Of a stretch of 64,000 bases of DNA, positions 34,659 to 43,800 are shown piece by piece. The notes beneath the pieces were generated by a model. That model saw only the letters and a program-made list of their open reading frames with translations, did no database searches and was not told the origin of the DNA. Numbering within the stretch: position 1 is the stretch's first letter; each line of letters starts with the position of its first letter. The position numbers were made by a program, and so were the translations under genes. Source of the DNA: Plantactinospora mayteni (GTDB lineage Bacteria > Actinomycetota > Actinomycetes > Mycobacteriales > Micromonosporaceae); assembly GCF_016862935.1 (NCBI RefSeq), contig NZ_BONX01000023.1:310001-374000 (forward strand), in the 5' to 3' direction.

Positions 34659-35891
34659 TCAGGGCTGCTCCTTCGCGAGCCAGTCCTTCGCCTTCTGCGA
34701 AATCGTGTCCGGATACTTTCTCCGAAGAAACGTTAAGAACTGCCGCATACCTGCCGACTGGTCGTTGCCGTACGAGTCTTTTGTCGGTAAATCCAGCAAG
34801 CGGTCAAGGTCGGCTCCAATGAGCTCGTCGGCCACGAGCTCAAGCCGCATCAGCACGATGTTGCTGTGGTCGTAACTCCGGGTAAAGTCAGCCTCGTCCA
34901 GCCACTTCGTCTTGAGCACCTTGCGCACCGCCGAGGACTGAAGTTTGGCAGGGAGCGTCAGGTTTCGCAGCCACTTGCCATCCTCGAAGTCACGGTAAAA
35001 GGCACCTGCGGTTGGGTAGCTCTGTCGCTTGGCGAGAACCAGGTCTTCAAGCTCCCTGATCGTTTCTTTGCTGACGTATCGCGTGATTAGGTCGTAGGCG
35101 AGGCTCGCCAGCGAGATGTAGTGCACGGCAAGGTTGGGTTCGAGAGATGTTGCCGGCGTGTGGGCCTTCTCATTTCTGAGATGCTGGACACCCAAGTGTA
35201 GGTACCCGATACCTCTGAAGAAGTCCGCTTCGGCGTCGTTGGCAGGTGTCGCCTTACCGAACAGAGCTTCATAATGTGCGGTGTTCTGGGCGCTATTGTT
35301 GAAGACGTCCGAGGCCTTCTCTTTGCCCGTGATCTCGCGAAGCTTCCCGCGCACCAACTTGTAGGACTCCTCGACGGCATGGAAGTAATCCCCGGTCACC
35401 AAGTACTGCCCGATGTGGTCGTAAATTTCCCCGTGGATCTCGATCTGAATCTTGTTCTTTGAAACCGTCGCTTCGGTGGTGTAGATTGCGCGGGTGGGAT
35501 CAGCTACGTTGTCGGCCGCCGTTGTCTGCCCCATACCGGCAGACGGTGCACCATCGAGCTCCACCGCGATCCTTCGGATCCTGGCGATCTGGTCGTCCGT
35601 GATTTCCTCGCGGAAGCCTGAAAAGCCCGGAGCAGCCTGCTTTGCTTCGATGTAGTCCGCAAAGGTACCGAGCGCTGCCGCGACCTCGTAATCTGAGCCA
35701 ATTCTCCACAGCGTCCTCAACCTGTTTGCCTTCGACACTCCGTACTCGGCGTACTTATCATCGTAGATGTCGACGGCGAGGTCGTCGAATAGCTGCGCCA
35801 AAGATGTGTTTGTGAGATCGAGGACGTGTCCACCACTCATGCCCAGCACAGCCTCCAGGAAGGTCTTGTCTGGCAACGACAGCTTGCTCAC
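34659..35891 (-). CDS. AbiJ-type N-domain plus HEPN (TIGR02391/Ymh) protein
   Basis: 410 residues. Residues about 20-90 (LTNTSLAQLFDDLAVDIYDD, KYAEYGVSKANRLRTLWRIG) match the N-terminal domain found in AbiJ abortive-infection proteins. Residues about 190-260 (VFNNSAQNTAHYEALFGKAT, then HLGVQHLRNEKAHTPA) match TIGR02391/Ymh, a HEPN domain; RNEKAH near 238 is the R-x4-H ribonuclease motif. The C-terminal 120 residues are unassigned. GTG start with AGAGGAG upstream. It follows the methyltransferase gene by 85 bases on the same strand and is less GC-rich. A growth-arrest RNase acting behind the restriction-like genes is the likely role (inference). Confidence 0.75.
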   Translation of the reverse strand: MSKLSLPDKTFLEAVLGMSGGHVLDLTNTSLAQLFDDLAVDIYDDKYAEYGVSKANRLRTLWRIGSDYEVAAALGTFADYIEAKQAAPGFSGFREEITDDQIARIRRIAVELDGAPSAGMGQTTAADNVADPTRAIYTTEATVSKNKIQIEIHGEIYDHIGQYLVTGDYFHAVEESYKLVRGKLREITGKEKASDVFNNSAQNTAHYEALFGKATPANDAEADFFRGIGYLHLGVQHLRNEKAHTPATSLEPNLAVHYISLASLAYDLITRYVSKETIRELEDLVLAKRQSYPTAGAFYRDFEDGKWLRNLTLPAKLQSSAVRKVLKTKWLDEADFTRSYDHSNIVLMRLELVADELIGADLDRLLDLPTKDSYGNDQSAGMRQFLTFLRRKYPDTISQKAKDWLAKEQP

Positions 35892-35976
35892 GGCTCGTTG
35901 CTCCTCTACTCAACCTGTCGTTCTCTAGTGAGCCAGCATGATGACGTCTGCCCGACTGCACGACCAAGCACGAGTC

Positions 35977-38900
35977 TCATGCCCTGTCCGCATGTTCGGC
36001 GAGTCGTCGGCTGAACTCCGCGTGCGCTTGGCGATACTCACTCTCCCGGTCCGCCTTGTAGAACGGCGCCGTGTATCCCTCCGGCACCGGATTCTGCTCT
36101 GGATCCTCTAGGTACGCCACTAACTGCTGATAGTGTTCCTTCGTCTGCCCGAACCCGAAGCCGTAGGAGTCGGCGGAGATTCTTCTACCTGAGGAATCAA
36201 ACCACATCCGATCCTCACGATCAGTCAGAATCGGATAGCGGGATCGTAGAACCGCTATCAGCGCCTCAGCGTCCATCCCAAACCAAACCGCCACTAGTGC
36301 ATCGATTTCAACCAAAGCTGCTCGACGTCCCCGCTCACTCCGAAGCGGGGTCGACCTTTTCCAAGTAGGACCAATATCACTTAGCCCAGCGAGCCCGGGC
36401 CACCTTGTCGCCCAGCATTCGTCGAGCCACGCCTCCTTGAAAAGCTCTGACCAAAGGTCACTGAAGGCGTCCGTCATGCAATTAAGTCGAAGAATACGAA
36501 GCAATAGAGCCTGCACCAAAGGGTGATCGATATCGGCGGCGGGCATTTCCCTTACGGCACTGGGAGTAAGGTCCGCTCGTCCCGTTATTCGAAGTAGATA
36601 ATCAAGTGGCAAGGCGGCCCAGAATCCGGCAGCAAGTGCTGTTTCAAGATTGTCACGGAGCGCCATCGAGTGTACGGCGTGAACGTGAGTAGGGCCAGGA
36701 GGGATCAGGGCAGCAAAGAGAGACCTTTCTGCGCTTTTCGTATCGATCATCCGTCTCCAAAAGAGGCGATATCTCTCCTCATATCGATGATCACCTTCGG
36801 CATCCCGACCAGCCTGGGCAATCGTCTCCTCGCCGGTCATCACGTAGGTCGTTCGCGGAACTGCATTTGAGCTCAAAGCAATAATATCCCAAGACGACCA
36901 ATCCTTGTTGTTGCGGAAGGGTTCATTCGGCTCTTTCGCAAAGGGAGTAGCGATACCGAAATGTGTTCCTTGCAGTATCGCCTCACTTAGAGATTGAACA
37001 CGTCCCACCTTGTAACGAATAGAGCCCTCAAGCCGAGCAACAGTTTCGTGGTACCCGCTACTTATCCTTGGACGATAGTAACCGATACGGCGAGGCTGAG
37101 ATGCCAGCGCTTGGATAGCGCTTTGCTCATTTGTCGTGATTGGGTACAGTAGTTGCGTGTACTCCACCGGGCCTTCCGAATCACCCCTCAATCGCCCCCA
37201 ATCAGCAAGGAGATTGGCATTTACATTGATTACCCGAGTTCGGTGCGGTCTGACGTCCCACTTGCCCTTATACTTCTGTCCCGGAACTTCTCCTGATCCA
37301 TCATGAGAAAGCGAAGCAATCAGAACCGTAGGGTCATAAACTTGGGCTAGATGAAGGAAATTAGTTGGTCCAGATGAACCGTAAACGTGCACCCCAAATT
37401 CAGTGTGCGGGTTTATCTCACGGAACAGGTTCTTATAGTTGCAGAATTGAGCGTGAAGCCGCAGGTAACCATAAGTGGCAGCTCTTAGATTTTGCTCCCT
37501 GGGACCAACAAGGTGAGTATCAGGGTGGAGCAACCCCGCTGTTCCAGGCGCACGAAGATGCGACCAGACCCGACACATAAAAGCGCGATAGATATCGGGT
37601 TGCGTGCCAACCAGCAATGGAAATTCACTCATACTTCCGAAGAAGGAAAGGACACCAGAATTCGCTGTCAACTCCGCAAAGAAATGCAATCGCACAAGAG
37701 GCTCTCGGAGCAGTAGCAACTTGCGTTGCCGCCACAGTTCTATTGGCGGCTTTTCTGCCAGTCTAAACCAAGGATCATGTTCCGCGAGCACCACGTCCTC
37801 CATCCACCTCGGCCGTACCCAAGGTGGATTGCCGACCTGGAGGTCGAAGCCGCCTCTGCCGAACGCCTGCGCGAAGGTCAGTTCCCAGTGGAAGAAGCCC
37901 TGTTCCTCGGCGATCCGGGTCGCGGTGTGCAGCCAGGGGAAGCGTTCTTCCAACCGGAAGGGATTCTCCATCCCCATCAGCCCCTCAAGCCGACCCTCGT
38001 ACTCGCTCAACTCACTCAGCGAGGTGAGCTGCGAGACCAGCGAGTCTTCCGGGATGTCGGCGCGACCGAGCAGGGCTTCGGCGAAGATGAGCCAGCCGTC
38101 CAGGTTCGCCAGCGGCACCGGTCGACGCAACTGCTCGGCGAAGCTCACCTTCCGGGTCCCGGTCTGCCGGACCGGCATCTTCAACTGCTGCGGCTCGACC
38201 TCGTCCCAGAGCGAGACCTTCTCGTAGACGGCCGGATCGTCGTACGCCGGCACCTCCCGGACGTGCGTGACCTCGACCGGCTCGGCCGGATACACCTCGG
38301 CCGACCCGTCCAGCAGTTCAGCGGCGTCCAGCGGCCAGAACCACAGCGCGCACCAGGCGTCCATCACGGTCTTCAACCGCCAGTACGGCGTACCGGCCGC
38401 CGTCAGGTCGGCCAGGATCTTCTCCCTGGCCACCGCCCCGTCGGCCGCCGGCAACGGCCGCTCCGGCTCCACCTCCCACACCGGGATATCCCGACGGATC
38501 TCCCGCTCCGAGATCTCCAGCCGACGCCCCACCAGCTTCCACAGGAACTCGACCCGCCCAGCCAGCGCCTGCAACCGAGCCACCTGCGACGGCTGTTTCC
38601 TCGTCCCCTTGGCCGACGGCACGCGCTTCATCGCCGTACGCCATTTCTTGAGCTTTTCGGTCTCGGCCGGCGCCAGCTCGCGGGCCTCCTTCTCCCCCGC
38701 GACCGCGCCCCACCCGTCGGCCGGGAGCAGGAAGTGGTGGATGGTGCCCGGCTCGATGTTCCCGTCCCGGAACGGCCGGTCCTCCGGTGCCGTGTTCAGC
38801 CACGACTTGTCGGCAAGCTGTTCCGGCCGGTAGAGCCGCCGCCCACCACCGATCAGCGAGTTGCCCCGCTTGAGGTGCAGCCCGAACCACGGCGCCTGCA

Positions 38901-40920
38901 ACCCAACATGCATCACGTTCAGCCAGAGCGACACATCGGCCAGCTCGACCGCGGTCCGGTTCAGGTCGACGCCATAGCAGTTGTGCAGCGCGATGTACGC
39001 CTTCACCCGCTGCAACTCCAGGTGATAGGCCTCCGGTTCGAGAGCGGTCCCCAGCTCCTCCTGGCGCCGCCGCAGGTATTCGGCGGCCACCTGGTTGATC
39101 GCCTCGTTCAGGAAGGCGCCGGAGCCGAGCGCCGGCTCGCAGATCGTCCAGTCCAGCAGGTCCCGGGCGCGCAGCCCATCGCCAGCTTCCTCGATCCGGT
39201 ATTTCAGCGCGAGCTGGACGGTGACCTCGGTCAACGACTGCGGGGTGTAGTAGGAGGCGCTGGTCTGCCGGTCCCGCCCGGCGAGCCGGTAGACGAACGA
39301 ACCCGGCTCGTACGGGATCCGGCTCTTCGCCCCGGTGACCGGGTTCTCCTTCAAGACGAAGACTTCGTCGTCGTAGTCGTCCACCTTCGACTCGGGGATC
39401 ATCCACGAGCCGTCCTTCGGGTCGCCGTGCTTCGCCACCTCATAGAGCCGCTCGGTGGCGACGAATCCGGTGTACGACATCAGCCCCTCGTAGACCGCGC
39501 CGAGCTGGTTGATCCCCAACTGGGCGTACGAGATGAAGCCGCCACGCTTCCGCTTGCCGCCCTTGGTGATCATCAGCCGACGCAGCACCTCGTAGAGGGT
39601 GCGGTTGCGCAGCCGGGTGTCCAGCTTCGGCCCGTGAGGGTCGTCCGGGTCGTCGGGGTCGTCGGGGTCGTCCTCGTCGCTGCCCGGCTGCGGGATCTGC
39701 CGGCCGATCAGCCGGATCGCCTCCGGCAGGAACAGGTCGGACCGCATCGGCTCGAACCGCAGCCCCACGTCCTCACTCGTCTGCTCGCCGACCTCCTCGC
39801 CCGCCCCACGCGGCCGGTGGCCCTCGTTGACCATCCGGCAGAGCAGGTCCAGCGACTCGTAGAGGTGGAAGCCCTCCTCGGCCGAGGGCGGCAGCCGCCG
39901 CGAGATCAGGTCACCGAGCCGGGCCAGGCTGTAGCCGGAGACGTACTCGGGATCGTTGACCGGCAGCACGCCCAGCTCGGGGCGGGCCTCGGCGTAGAGC
40001 AGGAAGAGGATGCGGTAGAGGTAGCGCAGCGCCTCCCGGCTCAGGTCGCGGGCCAGCTCGTCCAGGTCGGCGACCTGCTCGGGACGGTAGCCGGCCAGGC
40101 GGATCCGGTCCAGCACCTCGTTGGCGATCAGCTCGACCGAGGTACGCAGCCCTTCCCGCAGCTCGCCGCTGACCCCGACCGCGTGCTGTCGGGAGCCGGC
40201 CACCAGGTCGGCCAGCGGCTCGCTGCCGCCCTCGGCGGGCGGGCGCAGCGAGTCCGCGCCGAAGAGCGCCGCGACGACGTCCAGCTCCCGTTCGTCATTC
40301 CGGCCGTACGCCACGTCGAGGCTGACCGCCAGATAGCGGCCCTCGCCCCAGACGCTCCGGTCGGCGAGGGTGATCACCCCGCCGCTCATGATGAGCACGT
40401 ACCTCGGCGGGTCCTCGGTGGCGAAGAGCCAGGAGGCGAGCTTGGCGCCGGTCTCGATGCGCTCCCCGCCGGCCAGCTCGATTGGGTCGAGCAGCCGGCC
40501 CGCCTCGGTCGGATCCTGGGCGGCGTCGGTGTCGACGGCCCAGCCGCAGTCCAGCGCGACGATGCCGTGCCCGGCGCCGCCCAGTTCGGCGTGCGCGACC
40601 GGGATCTCCTGCTCCTGCCCGGCCCGCTCGACCGTGATCGTCTGCCGTTGCGGGTCGCCGAAGCCGAGCACCTTCAACAGCTCGAAGTGCAGCTTTTGCA
40701 GCCGTTCCGGGTCGAACAGCTCCGGGTCGGCCAGCTCGATCTTCCGGTCGAAGTAGTCGCGCCGGAAGCCGCGCAGCCCGGCCCTCGGCGTCACCCGGCC
40801 GCCGCGCTCCTCCTCCGACCAGCGCTTGACGAGGCCACCCTTGAGGGTGGTCGGCAGCACCTCGGCCAGGTAGTGCGCGGAAAGATATTCACCCCGGTTG
40901 GTCAGCGACTCGAAACTCAT
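35977..40920 (-). CDS. Giant N6-adenine DNA methyltransferase (Eco57I-type)
   Basis: 1,647 residues. The SAM-binding motif I is CEPALGSGAFLNEAINQV near residue 600. Catalytic motif IV is DLQVGNPPWVRPRW near 1028, which marks an N6-adenine enzyme of the Eco57I/type IIL/PglX class. The N-terminal 550 residues and the last 600 (presumed target recognition) have no domain I can name. The ATG overlaps the SNF2 helicase stop by four bases (ATGA). No PD-(D/E)xK nuclease motif is evident. Codon use changes sharply after about 37,800: the 3' third is much less GC-rich. DISARM class 1 also pairs an N6-adenine methylase with a SNF2 helicase. The upstream extension of the frame to 42357 is a shadow. Confidence 0.88.
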   Translation of the reverse strand: MSFESLTNRGEYLSAHYLAEVLPTTLKGGLVKRWSEEERGGRVTPRAGLRGFRRDYFDRKIELADPELFDPERLQKLHFELLKVLGFGDPQRQTITVERAGQEQEIPVAHAELGGAGHGIVALDCGWAVDTDAAQDPTEAGRLLDPIELAGGERIETGAKLASWLFATEDPPRYVLIMSGGVITLADRSVWGEGRYLAVSLDVAYGRNDERELDVVAALFGADSLRPPAEGGSEPLADLVAGSRQHAVGVSGELREGLRTSVELIANEVLDRIRLAGYRPEQVADLDELARDLSREALRYLYRILFLLYAEARPELGVLPVNDPEYVSGYSLARLGDLISRRLPPSAEEGFHLYESLDLLCRMVNEGHRPRGAGEEVGEQTSEDVGLRFEPMRSDLFLPEAIRLIGRQIPQPGSDEDDPDDPDDPDDPHGPKLDTRLRNRTLYEVLRRLMITKGGKRKRGGFISYAQLGINQLGAVYEGLMSYTGFVATERLYEVAKHGDPKDGSWMIPESKVDDYDDEVFVLKENPVTGAKSRIPYEPGSFVYRLAGRDRQTSASYYTPQSLTEVTVQLALKYRIEEAGDGLRARDLLDWTICEPALGSGAFLNEAINQVAAEYLRRRQEELGTALEPEAYHLELQRVKAYIALHNCYGVDLNRTAVELADVSLWLNVMHVGLQAPWFGLHLKRGNSLIGGGRRLYRPEQLADKSWLNTAPEDRPFRDGNIEPGTIHHFLLPADGWGAVAGEKEARELAPAETEKLKKWRTAMKRVPSAKGTRKQPSQVARLQALAGRVEFLWKLVGRRLEISEREIRRDIPVWEVEPERPLPAADGAVAREKILADLTAAGTPYWRLKTVMDAWCALWFWPLDAAELLDGSAEVYPAEPVEVTHVREVPAYDDPAVYEKVSLWDEVEPQQLKMPVRQTGTRKVSFAEQLRRPVPLANLDGWLIFAEALLGRADIPEDSLVSQLTSLSELSEYEGRLEGLMGMENPFRLEERFPWLHTATRIAEEQGFFHWELTFAQAFGRGGFDLQVGNPPWVRPRWMEDVVLAEHDPWFRLAEKPPIELWRQRKLLLLREPLVRLHFFAELTANSGVLSFFGSMSEFPLLVGTQPDIYRAFMCRVWSHLRAPGTAGLLHPDTHLVGPREQNLRAATYGYLRLHAQFCNYKNLFREINPHTEFGVHVYGSSGPTNFLHLAQVYDPTVLIASLSHDGSGEVPGQKYKGKWDVRPHRTRVINVNANLLADWGRLRGDSEGPVEYTQLLYPITTNEQSAIQALASQPRRIGYYRPRISSGYHETVARLEGSIRYKVGRVQSLSEAILQGTHFGIATPFAKEPNEPFRNNKDWSSWDIIALSSNAVPRTTYVMTGEETIAQAGRDAEGDHRYEERYRLFWRRMIDTKSAERSLFAALIPPGPTHVHAVHSMALRDNLETALAAGFWAALPLDYLLRITGRADLTPSAVREMPAADIDHPLVQALLLRILRLNCMTDAFSDLWSELFKEAWLDECWATRWPGLAGLSDIGPTWKRSTPLRSERGRRAALVEIDALVAVWFGMDAEALIAVLRSRYPILTDREDRMWFDSSGRRISADSYGFGFGQTKEHYQQLVAYLEDPEQNPVPEGYTAPFYKADRESEYRQAHAEFSRRLAEHADRA

Positions 40921-43733
40921 GCCACACCCTCCGAGGCGTCGTCGACGAGGACGGCGAGCAGCCGCAGCAGCGGCTCGCCAGCGGTTTCCAACCGGGTGAC
41001 CAGGTCGGTCTGCTCCCGTACGGTCCGGGACACCCGCTGCCGGCGGCGCTCCCGCTGGGCCGGCGCCAGCTCGCCGAAGAGGCTGGCCTGCGCGAACCGC
41101 TCCAGCTTGCGGCGGTGCTCGCGCAGCGGCGCGGCGATCTCGGCGTCCCATTCGGCCCGCCGGGCGGCCAGGTCGACCCGGGCCGCCTGGACGGCGGCCG
41201 GGACCAGCGCTTCGAGACGGTCGAGCGGAACCCGCCGGCCCGGGTTCGCCATCTGCGGCCCGACCTTCGCGTCGGCCAGCGCGTCGAGCATCGGGCCCAC
41301 CCGGGGCGCGTCCGGCAGCCCGGAGACCGCCATCCACTCCACCACCGTCGGCTGGCCGAGCCGGTTGCAGTAGACGCCCTGGACCAGAAAAACCGGTTCC
41401 GGTACGGCTGCCATCAGCACCAGCGCCTGCTGCCGACCCAGCCGGGACAGCACCTTGTCGACCAGCCACTCCAGCATCGGATGTACGTCGCTGAGGAAGG
41501 CGATCTCCGGCCAGGTCGGTTTCGTCGACTCCCGGGCCTCGTCCAGTTTCCGCTGTGCGAGGCGCCGGTCGAAGGTCACCTTCAACCGCAGCTCCTCCCC
41601 CTCGGCGTGCGCCCGCAGATAGGACCGGGGCAGGTCGCCGAGCCGCTGCACCAGGTCGGCCGGGGCGAGGAACGACATCAGCTCGTCCTCCCGGCGCAGC
41701 CCGATCCGGTCGTCGGGCCGGTCGTCGTAGAGCTCGGCCAGCGCGGTGTCGACGAAGTCGCTGGTCGCGGCGAAGAGCTTCGGCACCTGCACCCGTTTCG
41801 GCTCCGCACCGACCGGCGCCTCGCCCACCGACGCCATCAGGTCGGCGAGCACGTCGACCTCGAAACCGGCGGCGTACGACTCGTCGACCGTCTTGCCCTC
41901 CAGCAGGTCGCGGACCAGCCGGTCCTCCTCCAGCCGGGCGTCGTAGAGGCCGGTCATCGCCTCCACACTGCCGAGACTGCGGTGGGCCGCCTCCTCGCGA
42001 TCGAGCAGCTTCTCCGCCACCGTCCGGTCGTCCTTGGCGTCCGGCACGTTCGAGGTGAGGATCAGCGCCCGGAACTGCGGCTCGTGCCGCTGGCCGTACC
42101 GGTCGATCCGGCCGTTGCGCTGCTCGATCCGGATCAGGCTCCACGGGATGTCGTAGTGCACCAGGTGGTGGCACTGCTGGTGCAGGTTCACCCCCTCGGA
42201 GGCCACATCGCCGGTGAAGAGCAGCCGCACGTCGCTGCCGGCCAGCTCGAACTCCTGCAACACCTGCTGCTCCTCGGCGTCGGTCAGCCCGCCGTGCAGG
42301 ACGCGTACCGCCGAGGGTTTCAGGCCGAGCCGGCGCGGCACCACCTCGGCCAGCCACTTGAGCGTCGGTACCCGCTCGGAGAAGACCACCGCCCGGACCG
42401 GGCGGCCCGGCCCGACGCCGATCTCATCGCGCAGCACCTCGACCAGCTTGGCCAGCTTGCTGGAGTCGTCGTCGGTCATCGCCGCCGTCAGCTCCGCGAG
42501 CCGGTCCAGCGCCGCCCGTTCCCTGCCCACCGCCTTCGCCGACCGGCTCCGGACCGTCGCCGCCAGCGCGACGTGCGAGGAGAGGAAGGACTTCAACAAG
42601 GTGTACGGGAACAGCCGCTCCTGTCCCCGGATCGGCCCGTCGGTCCACTCGCCGGCCAACCACACCTCGGTCAACTCGGCGAAGATCTGCTCCTCGGCGT
42701 CACTGGCGGGGCAGTGCAGTGCCCGGGACGGCCCACGATCGGCCCAGCGGTTGCCGATCTGGTCCCGTACCTCCGGACTGATCTTCGTCCGGCGCAGGTA
42801 GAGGTGGGCGATGTCCTCCGCCGAGTAGTCGTCGGGGTCGGTGATCGCGGTGGGGTCGAGCAGCGAGATCAGCTCGGCGAACGACCGCTTGTCACCGTTG
42901 TGCGGGGTGGCGCTGGCCAGCAGCAGCGCATCGGTCCGGGCGGCGAGCCGCCGGGCCAGTTCGTTGCGCTGAGTCCCCTTGTTGATCAGATTGTGCGACT
43001 CGTCGATCACCACCGCGTCCCACTCGATCGCATCGAGATGGTGACCGAACTGCCCGGCGTCCTTGAGGGTGTCGACCGAGATGATCGCCCGCTTGAAGTA
43101 GGTGAACGGGTTCCGCCCGGCCGGGATCTCCTGCTGGATCCGCTGGATCCCGGTCGAGTCCAGCCGGACCAGCGGGATGGCGAACCGGGTCCACAGCTCG
43201 CGCTGGAACTGCTCCAGCACCTGCTGCGGCGAGACCACCAGAATCCGGTCGCCCCGACCGCGCCGGATCAGCTCGGCCAGGATCAGCCCGATCTCCAGGG
43301 TCTTGCCGAGCCCGACAACATCGGCCAGCAGGATCCGCGGCCGCAGCCCGGCCAGCGCCGACTCCGCCGGCCGCTGCTGGTAGGTCAACGGGTCGAGCAG
43401 GAACCGGTCGGCCAGCGCCAGGCCGCGCTCCGACTGCGGCAACGGGGTACGCCGGAGCACCGCCTCCAGAAACAGTCGGCTGCGCCGGAACCGTGCCGAG
43501 GTGTCCGGGACCAGTTTGGTCTCCTCCGGCACCATCGCCCGGATTTCGTCCAGCTCGGTGAAGAACGTCGCCTCGACGTCCTGGACGAACTCGGAGACTC
43601 CGACGGCTTTGACCATCATCTCGCCGTCCCGGACCGGTCTGGCGTTCCGGACCAGCCATTCCTCGTCCCGGACCAGGATGCGCGAGCCGGGTGCGAACTG
43701 CTGGATAGCGGAGGGAGCGGGCGGAGGCGTCAT
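40917..43733 (-). CDS. SNF2-family helicase, DrmD/RapA-like
   Basis: 938 residues. SF2 Swi2/Snf2 ATPase: Walker A ADVVGLGKTLEIG near residue 139, DEAH-type motif VVIDESHNLI near 244, SATPHNGD, and the second RecA lobe with LLFTGDVASEGVNLH and QRNGRIDRYGQ near 540. The C-terminal 350 residues are helical with a charged coil (REHRRKLERFAQ). Its stop overlaps the methyltransferase start by four bases, so the two are translated together. DrmD of DISARM class 1 has a similar size and the same neighbour, but drmA, drmB and drmC are not next to it. ATG with AAGGA upstream at a rather long spacing. Confidence 0.88.
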   Translation of the reverse strand: MTPPPAPSAIQQFAPGSRILVRDEEWLVRNARPVRDGEMMVKAVGVSEFVQDVEATFFTELDEIRAMVPEETKLVPDTSARFRRSRLFLEAVLRRTPLPQSERGLALADRFLLDPLTYQQRPAESALAGLRPRILLADVVGLGKTLEIGLILAELIRRGRGDRILVVSPQQVLEQFQRELWTRFAIPLVRLDSTGIQRIQQEIPAGRNPFTYFKRAIISVDTLKDAGQFGHHLDAIEWDAVVIDESHNLINKGTQRNELARRLAARTDALLLASATPHNGDKRSFAELISLLDPTAITDPDDYSAEDIAHLYLRRTKISPEVRDQIGNRWADRGPSRALHCPASDAEEQIFAELTEVWLAGEWTDGPIRGQERLFPYTLLKSFLSSHVALAATVRSRSAKAVGRERAALDRLAELTAAMTDDDSSKLAKLVEVLRDEIGVGPGRPVRAVVFSERVPTLKWLAEVVPRRLGLKPSAVRVLHGGLTDAEEQQVLQEFELAGSDVRLLFTGDVASEGVNLHQQCHHLVHYDIPWSLIRIEQRNGRIDRYGQRHEPQFRALILTSNVPDAKDDRTVAEKLLDREEAAHRSLGSVEAMTGLYDARLEEDRLVRDLLEGKTVDESYAAGFEVDVLADLMASVGEAPVGAEPKRVQVPKLFAATSDFVDTALAELYDDRPDDRIGLRREDELMSFLAPADLVQRLGDLPRSYLRAHAEGEELRLKVTFDRRLAQRKLDEARESTKPTWPEIAFLSDVHPMLEWLVDKVLSRLGRQQALVLMAAVPEPVFLVQGVYCNRLGQPTVVEWMAVSGLPDAPRVGPMLDALADAKVGPQMANPGRRVPLDRLEALVPAAVQAARVDLAARRAEWDAEIAAPLREHRRKLERFAQASLFGELAPAQRERRRQRVSRTVREQTDLVTRLETAGEPLLRLLAVLVDDASEGVA

Positions 43734-43800
43734 GGAGTGGGGGCGTCCTTCGCAGGAGGGGTCTTCTGTTGTCTAGGAGATCCAAGCCGTAGCGGTGCGG

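Noticed and set aside
37726-41373. 1,215-codon open frame on the plus strand
   Set aside because: Opposite the methyltransferase and helicase genes, with the same Leu/Arg/Val/Gln bias; no motif recognised, while the minus strand has clear MTase motifs.
40921-42357. Upstream extension of the methyltransferase frame
   Set aside because: It overlaps the SNF2 helicase gene in another frame and reads as Arg/Gly/Ala noise; the ATG at 40920 overlaps the SNF2 stop and begins the conserved sequence.
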